From Steinernema hermaphroditum (taxonomy: Eukaryota > Nematoda > Chromadorea > Rhabditida > Steinernematidae): 64,000 bases of DNA. The notes below the pieces were generated by a model. That model saw only the letters and a list, made by a program, of their open reading frames with translations. It ran no database searches and had not been told where the DNA came from. Both the position numbers and the translations under genes were made by a program. The DNA lies in the NCBI GenBank assembly GCA_030435675.1, contig CM059624.1:3868769-3932768 (forward strand), written 5' to 3'. How positions within the stretch are numbered: position 1 is the stretch's first letter; every line of letters begins with the position of its first letter. This document shows, in pieces, positions 46,512 through 57,357 of the stretch.

Positions 46512-48099
46512 ATGCGATTTGAAACGTACCCCTTCACCGGGTATACATCAATGCGGCCGTTCGCCGCATTGGCATTTGCCATCAAAGAGAATACGATTTA
46601 CTTCATGGAAAGACGCTGGCCACATGTGCGTATCTTCAATTTTCATCCTCAGTTGCGTGGCTATCTTCCTCACAAGAACTTCGAGCTGTTTCCTCTTCTT
46701 CCGAGCTCTGGTTCATACGAAGGCGTCATAACATGCATCGACGGACAACTTTATGTAATATCTTACGTCCACGGCGCCAACAGATGGTACGTTGCGGCTT
46801 TCAATCTTTCAGCCAATAAAAACGCGGCGACTTACAGCAGGCAAAAGACTATCCGGTAGGTTCGGCTTCTCATCACACACTATGGTGTTTTCAGATTTCC
46901 CGGTTCGTTATGTTCTCCTACACTTTGGCGGAACGGCACACAACTCTTTTGTATCAAAAACTACGAAACATATCAAATCCCGGGAATAGGTAGGCGTCGT
47001 CATGAAAGATAAATGAACCCTGTTTAGACGATAAAACACCTTGCTTCACATATCAGGAACGACTCTGTTTTGTGACAAAAGACGGCTCGCGCGCAATTCT
47101 GCACTCAGGACCATTGAGTAATTTTAGTGGAGACGAACGAGTTGAACTTCAAGCTCATAACGATGTCACAGACCTGCTGTTCACATCCAGGCCCATGTGG
47201 TCACACGTTATCAACGACTTCGCCTTTGTCGTCTATGAATCTTTTCAATTATTGAAAATAAACTTAAGGTATGTTAAGATCTCTAATCCCTTTTACTGGC
47301 AAGTTTACTAATAACTTTTACACTTCTAGGCTTCACACAATCAAGAACATTTCGGACCACATCGAAAATAGGCAGCTCTTGTCGTCACAAACGCCACCGT
47401 CTCTCTTTTCAAGTGACAGCACTGCCATCTACTGCATTGTGAGCAATAGTGCCAGATCCGAGAGCTGGAAAATGCAACTGGTTATTAAGCTAGACATAAG
47501 CGAAGCTAGTTATTCGGTTTTAACCATTATAGACACTCATATCGTTTTAGGAGTTAACGAACGATCATGAATCTGCCACACTAGCAAGAAACGTCGTGTC
47601 CAATGTGCGTCCAGTCCATCTCGTTCACAGTGTCCGGGATATTCGACCCTCGACAAGCAGAAGCTCCACAGGATCAGTCGGAAGTCCCTCTCAAAGTGTC
47701 CTGGGCAGTCGACACTCGACGACCAGCAGCTCGAGAGGATCAGTCGGAAGTCCCTCTCAAAGTATCCTGGGCAGTCGACACTCGACGACCAGCAGCTCGA
47801 GAGGATCGGTCGGAAGTCTCTCTTTCCCGACGTGTTCAATCTGCTACATCGATTTCAACGAACCCAAAGTTTTCCCGTGCGGGCATTCCGTATGCGAATC
47901 ATGTGAGAATCAGCTGAGACAACACGCCCAAGGCTCGAACTCGCTCGCTTGTCCAGTATGCCGTTCGGCTGCGCCTTTACGTTCAGATCAACGACTCCCA
48001 GTGAATTATGTTCTGAAAGGTAAGCTGCATCATTTGCTTCTGTCGCACTGTACTGTTGAAGAGGTTCTCGGAATCGTTAAAAACCGCAAATCCAACTGA
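46512..48099 (+). CDS. TRIM-like protein H: propeller repeats plus RING, no B-box
   Basis: Exons: 46512-46855, 46895-46989, 47028-47268, 47330-47480, 47551-48019, 48062-48099; sum 1338 nt, 445 aa. Residues 1-277 are propeller-like repeats (ENTIYFMERRW, GQLYVISYVHG, ERLCFVTKDG, FAFVVYESFQ, AIYCIVSNSA). A Ser/Arg-rich linker with 66-bp tandem repeats follows, then a RING at about 372-413 (CSIC, FPCGHSVCESC, CPVC) and VNYVLK as in paralogues. The next exon gives only 12 codons before a stop, so B-box and coiled coil are lost. AATAAA at 48149-48154 supports the gene ending here. Order propeller-linker-RING, with the RING near the C terminus. Confidence 0.82.
47671..47826 (+). repeat. 66-bp coding tandem repeat in the linker of gene H
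   Basis: Units start at 47671 and 47737, with a partial third at 47803. Each encodes 22 residues (GSVGSPSQS, then LGSRHSTTSSSR). The period is a multiple of three, so frame is kept; the units differ by very few bases, indicating recent expansion. Confidence 0.9.
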
Positions 48100-49153
48100 A
48101 GCCGAACAGCGATGATGTCTATACTCTTATTATTTGCTTCATCAATGTAATAAATCGGTGTGGCTCCGCAGCCCGTCCCCGACAACTTATCCCTGCGGAT
48201 GGACTATCCGCAGGAAGGCATCCATGGTCTTCTCGCAGATAGTCCTGGGTGGTTCCAGTGATGTGAATAGAGCGTCATGGCAACGGTCTTTGTAGGTTCT
48301 GCAGCATGTAACGGCGGCTGACCGCTGCCAAGGGTGTTCCAATCAAGAGTTGTCTGTCTGCAATTCTTTCTAGAAACTTCTATGAGTCTGGTTCGTCTCA
48401 TCCGTTGTAGCATCTCGTAGACAGCAGTGTGTGCTGTTCTTTACATTTTCGTTCGCGGCACAGCTCCTCCGTGCGCGTGACATCTTACTGGATCCGATAT
48501 TCAGCCGTGAAGGCAATAAATTTCCGTGGTTTCCGAGAGAGAAAAGGTCGAAACGACTGGTCGCGATAACATACCTTTCAAAGCACATATCATAGAAGCG
48601 TCTGACAGACACGTTTCCAGGAAACGCCCTTCTTCGACATCCTATCGCTTATGCACTCTCGCGTTTTGCGACTTATACTACACGACGCTTAAGGACATGC
48701 TGTATGTTTACTCCCTCAGTTCTTATGTTTTTCTTTTATTTCGGCGCCGAGGTGAGTGCGCCGCCATGCACTTCACGAGCCTCGATGCCTTTATCTATGT
48801 TCTAGATTAAGCAAATTTAGATTCCAAATCATATTAAAAAAACAAAAAAGATAAACACAAATAAAACCGAGCGAAAATGCAGAAAAACATAAGAAAAGGC
48901 ACAAGCGGCTGTTTCTTTTTTTTTATGCACTGCACGGTTGAGTTACAGTATTTTCCTACCACTCTGCATTTGATTTATACATAATGTGTAGTATGGGCGT
49001 CGCGAGGATACCGGCATCAAAACTTACTGCTTACTTTTTTTCAAATTCTACTGTCATAGAAACAACGAGTGCTTTGATGTGTGATGTATCTGTTTACATG
49101 AAGTTCCATGGAGTTTCAGTAGGAACTTTTGAAAACACCTACAAACAGTTTGA
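48100..49153. other. Intergenic upstream of the CC-repeat cluster
   Basis: 48600-48780 aligns loosely with 54105-54250 (CACGTTTCC.GG.AACGC, GTTTTGCGA.TTATAC.ACACGACG, ATGCT.TAT): the 5' flank shared by genes I and J. The 48996-49153 part belongs to the segmental duplication. Confidence 0.5.
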
Positions 49154-49974
49154 ATGAGACACACTCCACTGCTGCTTTCCATTCTTTCCATTCTTTCTAT
49201 CTTGCTCTTTCTCTTGGTAACACAGGTACATTTTGAGTGCAATATGTTCCGCCTGGGCTTCGCTTCTTAGGTATCATGTCGTATTCGGTTCTCCCATCTT
49301 GGATCTCACTACGATGGGACCTTTGGCGAAGAAGTGGGTGTGTCCAGAGTTGGTGAATGCACTCTCATGGCATTCAAAAACAAGAAGATTGGATTTCGAA
49401 TCAAAGTGAACGAGCAGAAGAAGACTTGCGCTCTTCTCACGACATTCAAGCGATTTACCACTTTGAATGACAGCAACATCCGCGATTATATCCTGACTAC
49501 AAGCATCTCTGATCAGGTCTGCACTGTCAACGCAGCTAAGAACGGTACCTAAAGGATGATTTTTCTGGTTGTACAAAGCGTTTCAGTAACCGGATTTATC
49601 TCCGGACAATGCACAACTGACAGATGGGACTGTGAACTGTTGGAAAAGATGGTGAGCCAGCAGCACATACATTTTTTGTATTGTCAATTTCAGAGGGACT
49701 ACTGTATGTTCGTTGGTTCCGACAAACCCGATTGCATCTGTGAGGCTTTTTCTATTCTCACCGTGTGAAAAATTAGATATTTAAGCTTCTACGGGTGTCT
49801 CCATGGAGGACGTTGAGTGCCCAAAGGGTCAGAACAGAGTCGCCGTAAAGAAAGAAGTAGTGCTGTGCTGTCCTGAAGGAGAAATTTTGACGGAACAACG
49901 AAATGGAAAAGCTTTGTGCTGCCCAGAGAAGAAAGTTCTCAAAGAAGTTCTTAACGATACAGCCATTTGCTGTG
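48996..49974 (+). repeat. Segmental duplication, copy 1 (offset 6577 bp to copy 2)
   Basis: About 980 bp almost identical to 55573-56551, covering the 5' flank and exons 1-5 (start) of genes I and K. By eye the copies differ at one base near the left edge and diverge from 49975 (GCTCCG versus GATCCG). Confidence 0.92.
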
Positions 49975-50525
49975 CTCCGACAGATAACTACGAACAGGGG
50001 ACTGGTCTCTGCTGTCCACCTCGCCTGGTTCCTAGCAAGTCCAGCTCAGGAAGCATCGGCTGTTGTCCCAGTGGCAGAATCTATGTAAACACTCAAAACG
50101 GCGTCGACCATTGCTGCCCCAATGGAGAAGAATTCGGTAAACGCGAAGGAGGAATCGACTACTGTTGCCCGGAAGGAAAGATTTTTCAAGAAGTCAAAAA
50201 CGGACAATCCATTTGTTGTTCCAACGGTCTCACCTTAAAAGGGTACCACAATGGAATACCTCAGTGCTGCTTTGCCGACAGCAACTACGACAGTGCAAGT
50301 GGAAATTGTTGCGGAAAAGGTTTTCTTTACCAACGAAATGGAAACGATGGAGAATGCTGCAGTGCTGGCTCAAAATTAATGAGAGCGTCAAACGGAAAGG
50401 TTAAGTGCTGTTCAGGTGGTTACCCGAACGCTGTTCCCGCTGATGATGGTTCTATTCATTGCTGCGAATCACAATACAAGATAGCGGGACATAGCCCTGA
50501 TAAGGGTTACTTTTGTACTAACTAA
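49154..50525 (+). CDS. Secreted CC-repeat protein, gene I (mosaic)
   Basis: Exons: 49154-49225, 49271-49544, 49587-49651, 49694-49739, 49786-50525; sum 1197 nt, 398 aa. Signal peptide rich in Leu/Ile (LLLSILSILSILLFLLVTQ). N-terminal Cys domain (VSCRIRFSHLG...FISGQC...RDYCMFVGSD) with the same splice phases as CC1. Exon 5 carries 13 CC units and ends GYFCTN as CC1 does. The 5' part is identical to gene K, the middle (49905-50207) is identical to gene J, and the 3' part and UTR resemble CC1, so the gene is a recombinant. AATAAA near 50578. Function unknown; extracellular. Confidence 0.85.
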
Positions 50526-50599
50526 CATCGCTTGCCAGTTTGAATATGTTGTTATGCACGATCTCTTTTAATAGAACAATAAACCCGGCTGCGCGCGAA

Positions 50600-50760
50600 T
50601 TCTCCAGGTACTAAAAGCCAATTAGGTGCTCATGCAAAGGGCTGAATTTGGGGCCAAAAAACTGTATCCCTGCGGGCGGCAAGATTGGTGCTCATGCAAA
50701 TGACTGAAGTTGTCCAGAAAACTGCAAAGCTAAGAAATACGCTAAAAACGGCACAAAAAC
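50600..50760. repeat. Dispersed repeat shared with 8020-8240
   Basis: Contains 'GGTGCTCATGCAAA..GCTGAA' twice and CCCTGCGGGCGGCAAGATT. The same words appear in intron 4 of gene B. Confidence 0.5.
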
Positions 50761-51013
50761 TGTAAAGAAACGCAAAGCCTTGCGTCCCCAGAGATATGGT
50801 GGAAGTATAGCGCTACCATCTCAACTGCTTGTGTGACTCATTGCGAACGTGCATCGTTTGTAAGCGGGCGGTGCCGGGTTCGGTTCCCCTCGGGGTCCTT
50901 ATTTTGTGTGGGTGTTTACCCCGTGCTCACGGAAAAACACACACACACAAACAGACCAACGAACCCGTCGGTTCTCCATTTATATATAGGGGATTACTGA
51001 ATAAAACAAGAGT

Positions 51014-51300
51014 CAATCGGATAAGCGATGCAACGGCTTGTTCGACAAGGAGTTCACAGTAGCTTCATTGGATGAGTGGAGCTTGGCGGCGACCGCTAAG
51101 AACAAAATCGGGTTCCGGGTGACCATCAAAAGCAAGGAGAAGAAGGAGATGACTTGCGCGTTCCTCCGTCAGTTCAGTCGATTTGAGAACCGCTCTGATC
51201 CTAACGATTACGACTTCATCCTGGACACGAAGGCCGACGACAATGTTTGCAATTGGAACACCATCGGGATCTGGACAAGAATGCGGGTCAAGTACGGGTC
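51014..51300 (+). pseudogene. Exon-2 fragment of a CC-repeat gene
   Basis: About 250 bp (51029-51275) almost matching exon 2 of CC1: FDKEFTVASLDEWSLAATAK, IGFRVTIKS, CAFLRQFSRFENRSDPN. One conserved Cys is now Trp. No signal-peptide exon, later exons or CC repeats follow, so it is a loose duplicated exon. It is on the opposite strand and 46 kb from CC1. Confidence 0.8.
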
Positions 51301-51719
51301 CTAAATTTTGAAGGGGGAATGATGCCCAGAAGCACTTAAGGGATCTCATTTGTACCCCCATGTAATTTTTGACGCCAAACCGTTAAATTTGACAGGCGTT
51401 CGGCATGGCAGACCTCAGTCTCGCGTTTATCGACCTCTTTCGAGTACGCGAAACGGCCCATACTTCAAATAAATTTCCTGTAACACTAGGGAGTAGTGAA
51501 TAACTGCAGGGTTTTCCTCGATTCCTCCCTTTGAAATGCGCAATCGCACAGTGAATAGAACATCTCCTACGGTTACTGGTCGCAGACTGCATTGTTTGTA
51601 CCCGCGTGGTTGCACCCGCCGTGGGTGACAGTACATAAACGGAATAATAAGCCACCATCAACGAATATTCACAGCCGTGTCTATTCACATGTTCAAGTCG
51701 AACGTAAGAGAATAGCGAG

Positions 51720-52255
51720 TTGTGATGTGAAAAGGTCTCGATTTCACGATTTTACTTCACGAATCAAAGGCATTACGCCTTGCGTGACACCGATTAATAG
51801 ACAACAGAGGATATCGCTTGTAGACGGCATCATTCCTGGCGCGGCGTCGATGTCGAAGACGGCGCGCTTCACGGGGCATCTGGGAATCGGCGAAACTCCG
51901 GGAATGGCGGCCGAACTTCTTCTTCTCGGGGTGTTTGAGGAGGCTTCTGCGCCAGAGGAAGCTTCTGAGCTCGCATCTACTACGGAGAGATGAGTCCGTT
52001 GTTCGGGGTTGCGTCTTCCTCAGTGTTGGTGTCCTCAGAGCGTCGGCGACCTTCGGGATGACATCTCACGCAGCCGGAATCCTGGCGTCGGACATCTTGT
52101 TGTCAACGGTGGTGGGACTACGGCTTCCGGGTGTCCCAATTCCCTCTGGAAGCCGCAACACTCACAATTGCCACAGGGTTTGCTGTCTGACCAACCCGAC
52201 GCTCAGAGAGCGACCGGAGGGACCGACCGCTCGCCACCGTGACACGAGTGAGAAC
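51720..52255 (-). mobile_element. MITE-A copy, reverse orientation
   Basis: The right-end terminus (CACGAATCAAAGGCATTACG, CCTTGCGTGACACC) is at the left here, and the interior runs in reverse: GGACATCTTGTTGTCAACGG, GGGTGTCCCAATTCCCTCTG, CGCTCGCCACCGTGACACGA. Nearly complete relative to the 21-kb copy. Confidence 0.78.
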
Positions 52256-52496
52256 TCTAAAAGGTCTCAGGTGTATCAATTTCTTCTTTCCTAAAGAGCA
52301 CTTTCAGCACAAAAAGCAAAACACTGACGTTTCTACACCTTCCATGTAAGTGTGAGTTACTTGCCATCAGTTGCCATCATAAGATCCAAAGTTGACCTGC
52401 GCCGATCGGTTGTCCGTGTTTGCTGGCCAAATACCGTGGCTAGCAGGAAGGACTCCATGAATCATTTTCAATTATTCCCAAAACTATTGGGTTGAT

Positions 52497-53387
52497 GCAT
52501 TGAAAATTTCGCATTTTTGTAATGAAGTTTTTATGACATATTATTCAGTATTTTATTTAGTATATTCGCCATTCCAATGGGCAACCGGAGGCTAACTTGT
52601 GGGCAACAAGCGGATTCCTCTCTCATAGAAAATCAGAGATTTAGAGTCGAAAAATGTTTGGATCCAATTTTCGACCGCTTTGTCCTATTCTGGATGGTTT
52701 CCTTTGATGTTGTTAACTATAGACGAGCGCAGCTGACGGTTAGATAGAGCTAACAGAGTGTTAGATAAACAACAAAAAAAATCCCCAACTCAAAGTAGAG
52801 AGCCATTCTGGGGGTCAACTTGAAAATGTAAGATTTCAGGCACCATTCCTGAAGTGTCATTTTTTCAACATTTGGCCCTTTTTTCTTTAAAGTAGAAATG
52901 AGCTCGTGGAGTATATGGGCATGATAGATGTTGCATATGCAGCTACCTGCTGTATATCCCCATTCCTCGTTATGTAGCTTAACTTATTGGAAACGTTTGA
53001 GTTAAGAGAACATCTTGATTTGGCAGTTCCATCTTTTTGAGACTAGCTCATGTTACGATATATGACGAACACCGCAATAGGTGCATTCGGTAGGTAAGAG
53101 CCAACAATGTACGTGGCTGAAGACAGCCGCCGTCCACCACACAATTAATACCATAGGAAGCCCGTTTATCACTTCGCATTTCGCCATCTCGAGGTGCCAA
53201 AAAAATGGTGATAAAAACAGAATAGGACTCCTACACCAAAAGGAATTCGTTGTATAAGTCGGTAATCATAATGTAAGTTAAGAATTAACTGCACTCAACA
53301 GCGCGCCCATCCATTTCCCCGAGGACGTAAATAATGCGAAACTCTAAGATTTTTACGCTATGCGAAATTTTCAATGGTTCAACCCAA
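52497..53387. mobile_element. Mariner-type element, about 890 bp, TA-flanked
   Basis: Left TTGGGTTGATGCATTGAAAA (TTTCGC), right GCGAAATTTTCAATGGTTCA (ACCCAA), near-perfect inverted repeats with TA at both ends. The interior matches 40170-40570 and, near 53075-53180, the MITE at 28472. No intact transposase frame. The terminus resembles irritans-type mariners. Confidence 0.8.
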
Positions 53388-54532
53388 TACTTCGCTCTAG
53401 GAACCGAACAAAAGGCGCCAACATTAAAAACACGATCAAATAGTGTGCCACAAACGTCAAAACGTCAAAAAAGAAACCAAAAAATTGACTGGGAAGTCTG
53501 CTTCCCAACCACATGTAGGTGGGAGGACTGGAAAGCAAATGGGGAGCAACTGGGAAGTGTTCCCAGCCTGCTGAATGCCGCTTCCCACTTCCCACTCAAC
53601 TGGTAGGAGTGGGAAGCTCGCGGGAACCTCCCGGGAGGCACTTCCCAGTGTGCTGAATACGGCCACTGGTACTTGTGGAAAACATTCCAGACACTGCGGA
53701 TTCTTCCGCCCACTTCTTTCAGGTGTTTGCTTGGCAGCCGGTCGATAAGAAGTTGCTGTCGTTAGAGACGATGCACAACTTGAATTCACTGATCCCGGTT
53801 GGTGTAAGCTTTGTTCACGAGCCAATTTTTTCACCGATTGGCGTGATGGTCCGTATGCGTTTCAGTGCGAGAATATGGCGGGTGAGGAAGCAATTCCGAG
53901 CCCTTGATGTTATGTATTGTGTTATTCCTTCCTGTGCTTGTATACGTTTTCAAATGATCTATCATAAGAGCGTCTGATTTGCACGCTTCAAGGGTCTAAA
54001 AGGTACCTAAAAATATAAAGGAACACAGGTCCTAATGGTCGTAGGAGTGTAGCGTGTTAGGCTGTCACATATATAAATCCTCTTGCAATGATAGGGCGAC
54101 ATGTCTCCATTTCGTCACGTTTCCGGGCAACGCTCTCATTCCACATCATTGCGTTCCTTCCGTTTTGCGAGTTATACAACACGACGTTTATAAACATGCT
54201 ATATATTATTCTCTGTGTCCTTGCATTTCGTTATTGCGGCACTGAGGTGCGGCACTTGTTGTTAAGTTAAGGGTTGTTAAGTTGAAAACGCGTCACTCTC
54301 GCGACGATTCTTTGTTCACTTAAAGCACATATATTACCATTTGCACGTGATAAGACCGGTCTCATTTGTGGCCAACATCAGGATTTTTCGTTCCTAAAAT
54401 ATGCAATACAATTTCGAACCACGTTGCCCCAAATCTGATGACGCATTCTGATGTTTCATCACTTTGTTTTATTTCTTTCCTTTTTATTTAAGTAAGAAGC
54501 CTCTTCACTTCGGTCATTGTTGCTCGTGTGGG
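53388..54532. other. Intergenic upstream of gene J, GGGAAG-rich patch
   Basis: 53500-53660 is rich in TGGGAAG/CTTCCCA words on both strands, giving a folded, imperfect palindromic patch. 54105-54250 matches the flank upstream of gene I. No gene. Confidence 0.4.
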
Positions 54533-55734
54533 ATGAAGATTTCGTGTGCTCTTCTCTTTTCGTTTTTAGTAACACAGGTATATTATGAACGGAATATGCT
54601 CAGCTTCGGCTTCACTTCTTAGGTATCATGTAGTATTCGATTCTCCCATCTTGGCTCTCACTACGATGGGACTTTTGGCGAAGAAGTGACTGTATCCACA
54701 GCTGGTGAATGCACCCTCGTGGCATTCAACAATAAGAAGATTGGATTTCGAATCAAAGTGAACGAAGAGAAAAAGACTTGTGCTCTGCTCATGGGATTCA
54801 AGCGATTTACCACTCTGAATGACAGCAACATTCGAGACTATATCCTGACTACAAGCAGCACCGATCAGGTCTGTACAACTAGGAACGGTAGCTGACTGTT
54901 GTCTGGTTGTCTGGTTCCACCAAGCGTTTCAGTAACCGAATTCATCTCTGGACGATGCACACTTGATGGATGGGACTGTGAACTGTTAGAAAAGATGGTG
55001 AGCTAGGAGCACATCTACTCCCTAAAGCAGTAATTTCAGAGGGACTACTGTGTGTTCGTTGGTTCCGACAAACCCGATTGCATCTGTGAGGCATTTTATA
55101 TTCTTACGGTGTGAAAACAATGGGAATTTCAGCATCAAAGGCTGTCTCCATGGATGACATTGAGTGCCCAAAGGGTCAGCACAGAGTCGCCGTGAAGAAG
55201 GTAGCCTTGCTGTGCTGTCCGGAAGGGGAAACATTGGCGGAAGAACGAAATGGAAAAGCTTTGTGCTGCCCAGAGAAGAAAGTTCTCAAAGAAGTTCTTA
55301 ACGATACAGCCATTTGCTGTGCTCCGACAGATAACTACGAACAGGGGACTGGTCTCTGCTGTCCACCTCGCCTGGTTCCTAGCAAGTCCAGCTCAGGAAG
55401 CATCGGCTGTTGTCCCAGTGGCAGAATCTATGTAAACACTCAAAACGGCGTCGACCATTGCTGCCCCAATGGAGAAGAATTCGGTAAACGCGAAGGAGGA
55501 ATCGACTACTGTTGCCCGGAAGGAAAGATTTTTCAAGAAGTCAAAAACGGAAAGGCGATCTGTTGCGGTAGAGGCGTCGCGAGAATACCGGCATCAAAAC
55601 TTACTGCTTACTTTTTTTCAAATTCTACTGTCATAGAAACAACGAGTGCTTTGATGTGTGATGTATCTGTTTACATGAAGTTCCATGGAGTTTCAGTAGG
55701 AACTTTTGAAAACACCTACAAACAGTTTGAATGA
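54533..55734 (+). CDS. Secreted CC-repeat protein, gene J, truncated with chimeric tail
   Basis: Exons: 54533-54577, 54623-54887, 54933-54997, 55040-55085, 55133-55734; sum 1023 nt, 340 aa. Signal peptide MKISCALLFSFLVTQ and the family N-terminal Cys domain are intact. Exon 5 has eight CC units, then at about 55572 the sequence switches to the intergenic DNA that normally lies upstream of gene I/K. That DNA is read for about 50 codons (tail begins GVARIPASKLTAYFF) to a TGA at 55732-55734. The stop overlaps the ATG of gene K. This is the expected product of a duplication breakpoint inside the gene. Confidence 0.8.
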
Positions 55735-56551
55735 GACACACTCCACTGCTGCTTTCCATTCTTTCCATTCTTTCTATCTTGCTCTTTCTCTTGGTAACAC
55801 AGGTACATTTTGAGTGCAATATGTTCCGCCTGGGCTTCGCTTCTTAGGTATCATGTCGTATTCGGTTCTCCCATCTTGGATCTCACTACGATGGGACCTT
55901 TGGCGAAGAAGTGGGTGTGTCCAGAGTTGGTGAATGCACTCTCATGGCATTCAAAAACAAGAAGATTGGATTTCGAATCAAAGTGAACGAGCAGAAGAAG
56001 ACTTGCGCTCTTCTCACGACATTCAAGCGATTTACCACTTTGAATGACAGCAACATCCGCGATTATATCCTGACTACAAGCATCTCTGATCAGGTCTGCA
56101 CTGTCAACGCAGCTAAGAACGGTACCTAAAGGATGATTTTTCTGGTTGTACAAAGCGTTTCAGTAACCGGATTTATCTCCGGACAATGCACAACTGACAG
56201 ATGGGACTGTGAACTGTTGGAAAAGATGGTGAGCCAGCAGCACATACATTTTTTGTATTGTCAATTTCAGAGGGACTACTGTATGTTCGTTGGTTCCGAC
56301 AAACCCGATTGCATCTGTGAGGCTTTTTCTATTCTCACCGTGTGAAAAATTAGATATTTAAGCTTCTACGGGTGTCTCCATGGAGGACGTTGAGTGCCCA
56401 AAGGGTCAGAACAGAGTCGCCGTAAAGAAAGAAGTAGTGCTGTGCTGTCCTGAAGGAGAAATTTTGACGGAACAACGAAATGGAAAAGCTTTGTGCTGCC
56501 CAGAGAAGAAAGTTCTCAAAGAAGTTCTTAACGATACAGCCATTTGCTGTG
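55573..56551 (+). repeat. Segmental duplication, copy 2
   Basis: Partner of 48996-49974. Its left edge lies inside exon 5 of gene J and supplies both the J tail and the whole 5' end of gene K. Confidence 0.92.
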
Positions 56552-57357
56552 ATCCGACAGATAACTACGAACAGGGGACTGGTCGCTGCTGTCCATCTCG
56601 CCTGGTCCTTTCGAAGTCCAGTTCTGGAAGCATCGGCTGTTGTCCCAAAGGAAAAGAATTCGCTAAACGCGTGAGAGAAGTGGATTATTGTTGCCCTTCG
56701 AACAAGAAGTTGAAAGGAATCTTCAATGGGAAATCAATCTGTTGCAATCCAAATGATAACTACAAGACAGGGACTTCGTTTTGTTGCCCAACAGGGAAGC
56801 AGTATTCCTCTGGAAACGGCCTCGAACACTGCTGTCCCTCTGGCCTGGTTCCTTCGAAGTCCATCTCAGGAAGCATCGGCTGTTGTCCCAGTGGCAGAAC
56901 CTATGTAAAAACTCAAAACGGCGTCGACCATTGCTGTCCCAACACAGAAAACTTTGTGAAAAGAGAGGGAGGAATCGACTACTGCTGTCCAAATGGTGAA
57001 ACGTTCCGAGGAAAACGAGGCGGTGCGGCCATATGTTGCCCTAATGGGAACATCTACAAAGAACATTACAATGGCAACAAAATTTGCTGCCCCACGACTG
57101 ACAATTATAAGGCCGCGACAGGAAGGTGCTGCGGATCAGGTCGTTTCTACAACAAAAACAATGGTGTCGAAGCCTGTTGCCCTCCTAACAAATACGCTGC
57201 GAAGGCACCTAACGGGTACACTGACTGTTGCAAAGGCCAGAATGACAATCTCTATACGTTTAAACCTGAAGACACAACATATATGATATGCTGCAAACCT
57301 GGAACGATGTTCACATTCGATGGAAAAGTTGCAGAATGTGTCAAGAATTCAGAATGA
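55731..57357 (+). CDS. Secreted CC-repeat protein, gene K, 18 repeats
   Basis: Exons: 55731-55802, 55848-56121, 56164-56228, 56271-56316, 56363-57357; sum 1452 nt, 483 aa, intact and the longest member. First four exons are identical to gene I. Exon 5 carries 18 CC units, including a block also found in CC1 (CCPSNKKLKGIFNGKSICCN) and units with DNY/GxNG variants; it ends CVKNSE, unlike the CTN end of CC1 and I. Because only about 160 bp of the original upstream flank remain before the J sequence, its promoter may now be the J coding region or may be shared with J. Confidence 0.86.

Noticed and set aside
50870..50920. GCCGGGTTCGGTTCCCCTCG looks like a tRNA B-box/T-arm
   Set aside because: No matching A-box, acceptor stem or cloverleaf could be drawn around it; at most a tRNA-derived SINE relic.
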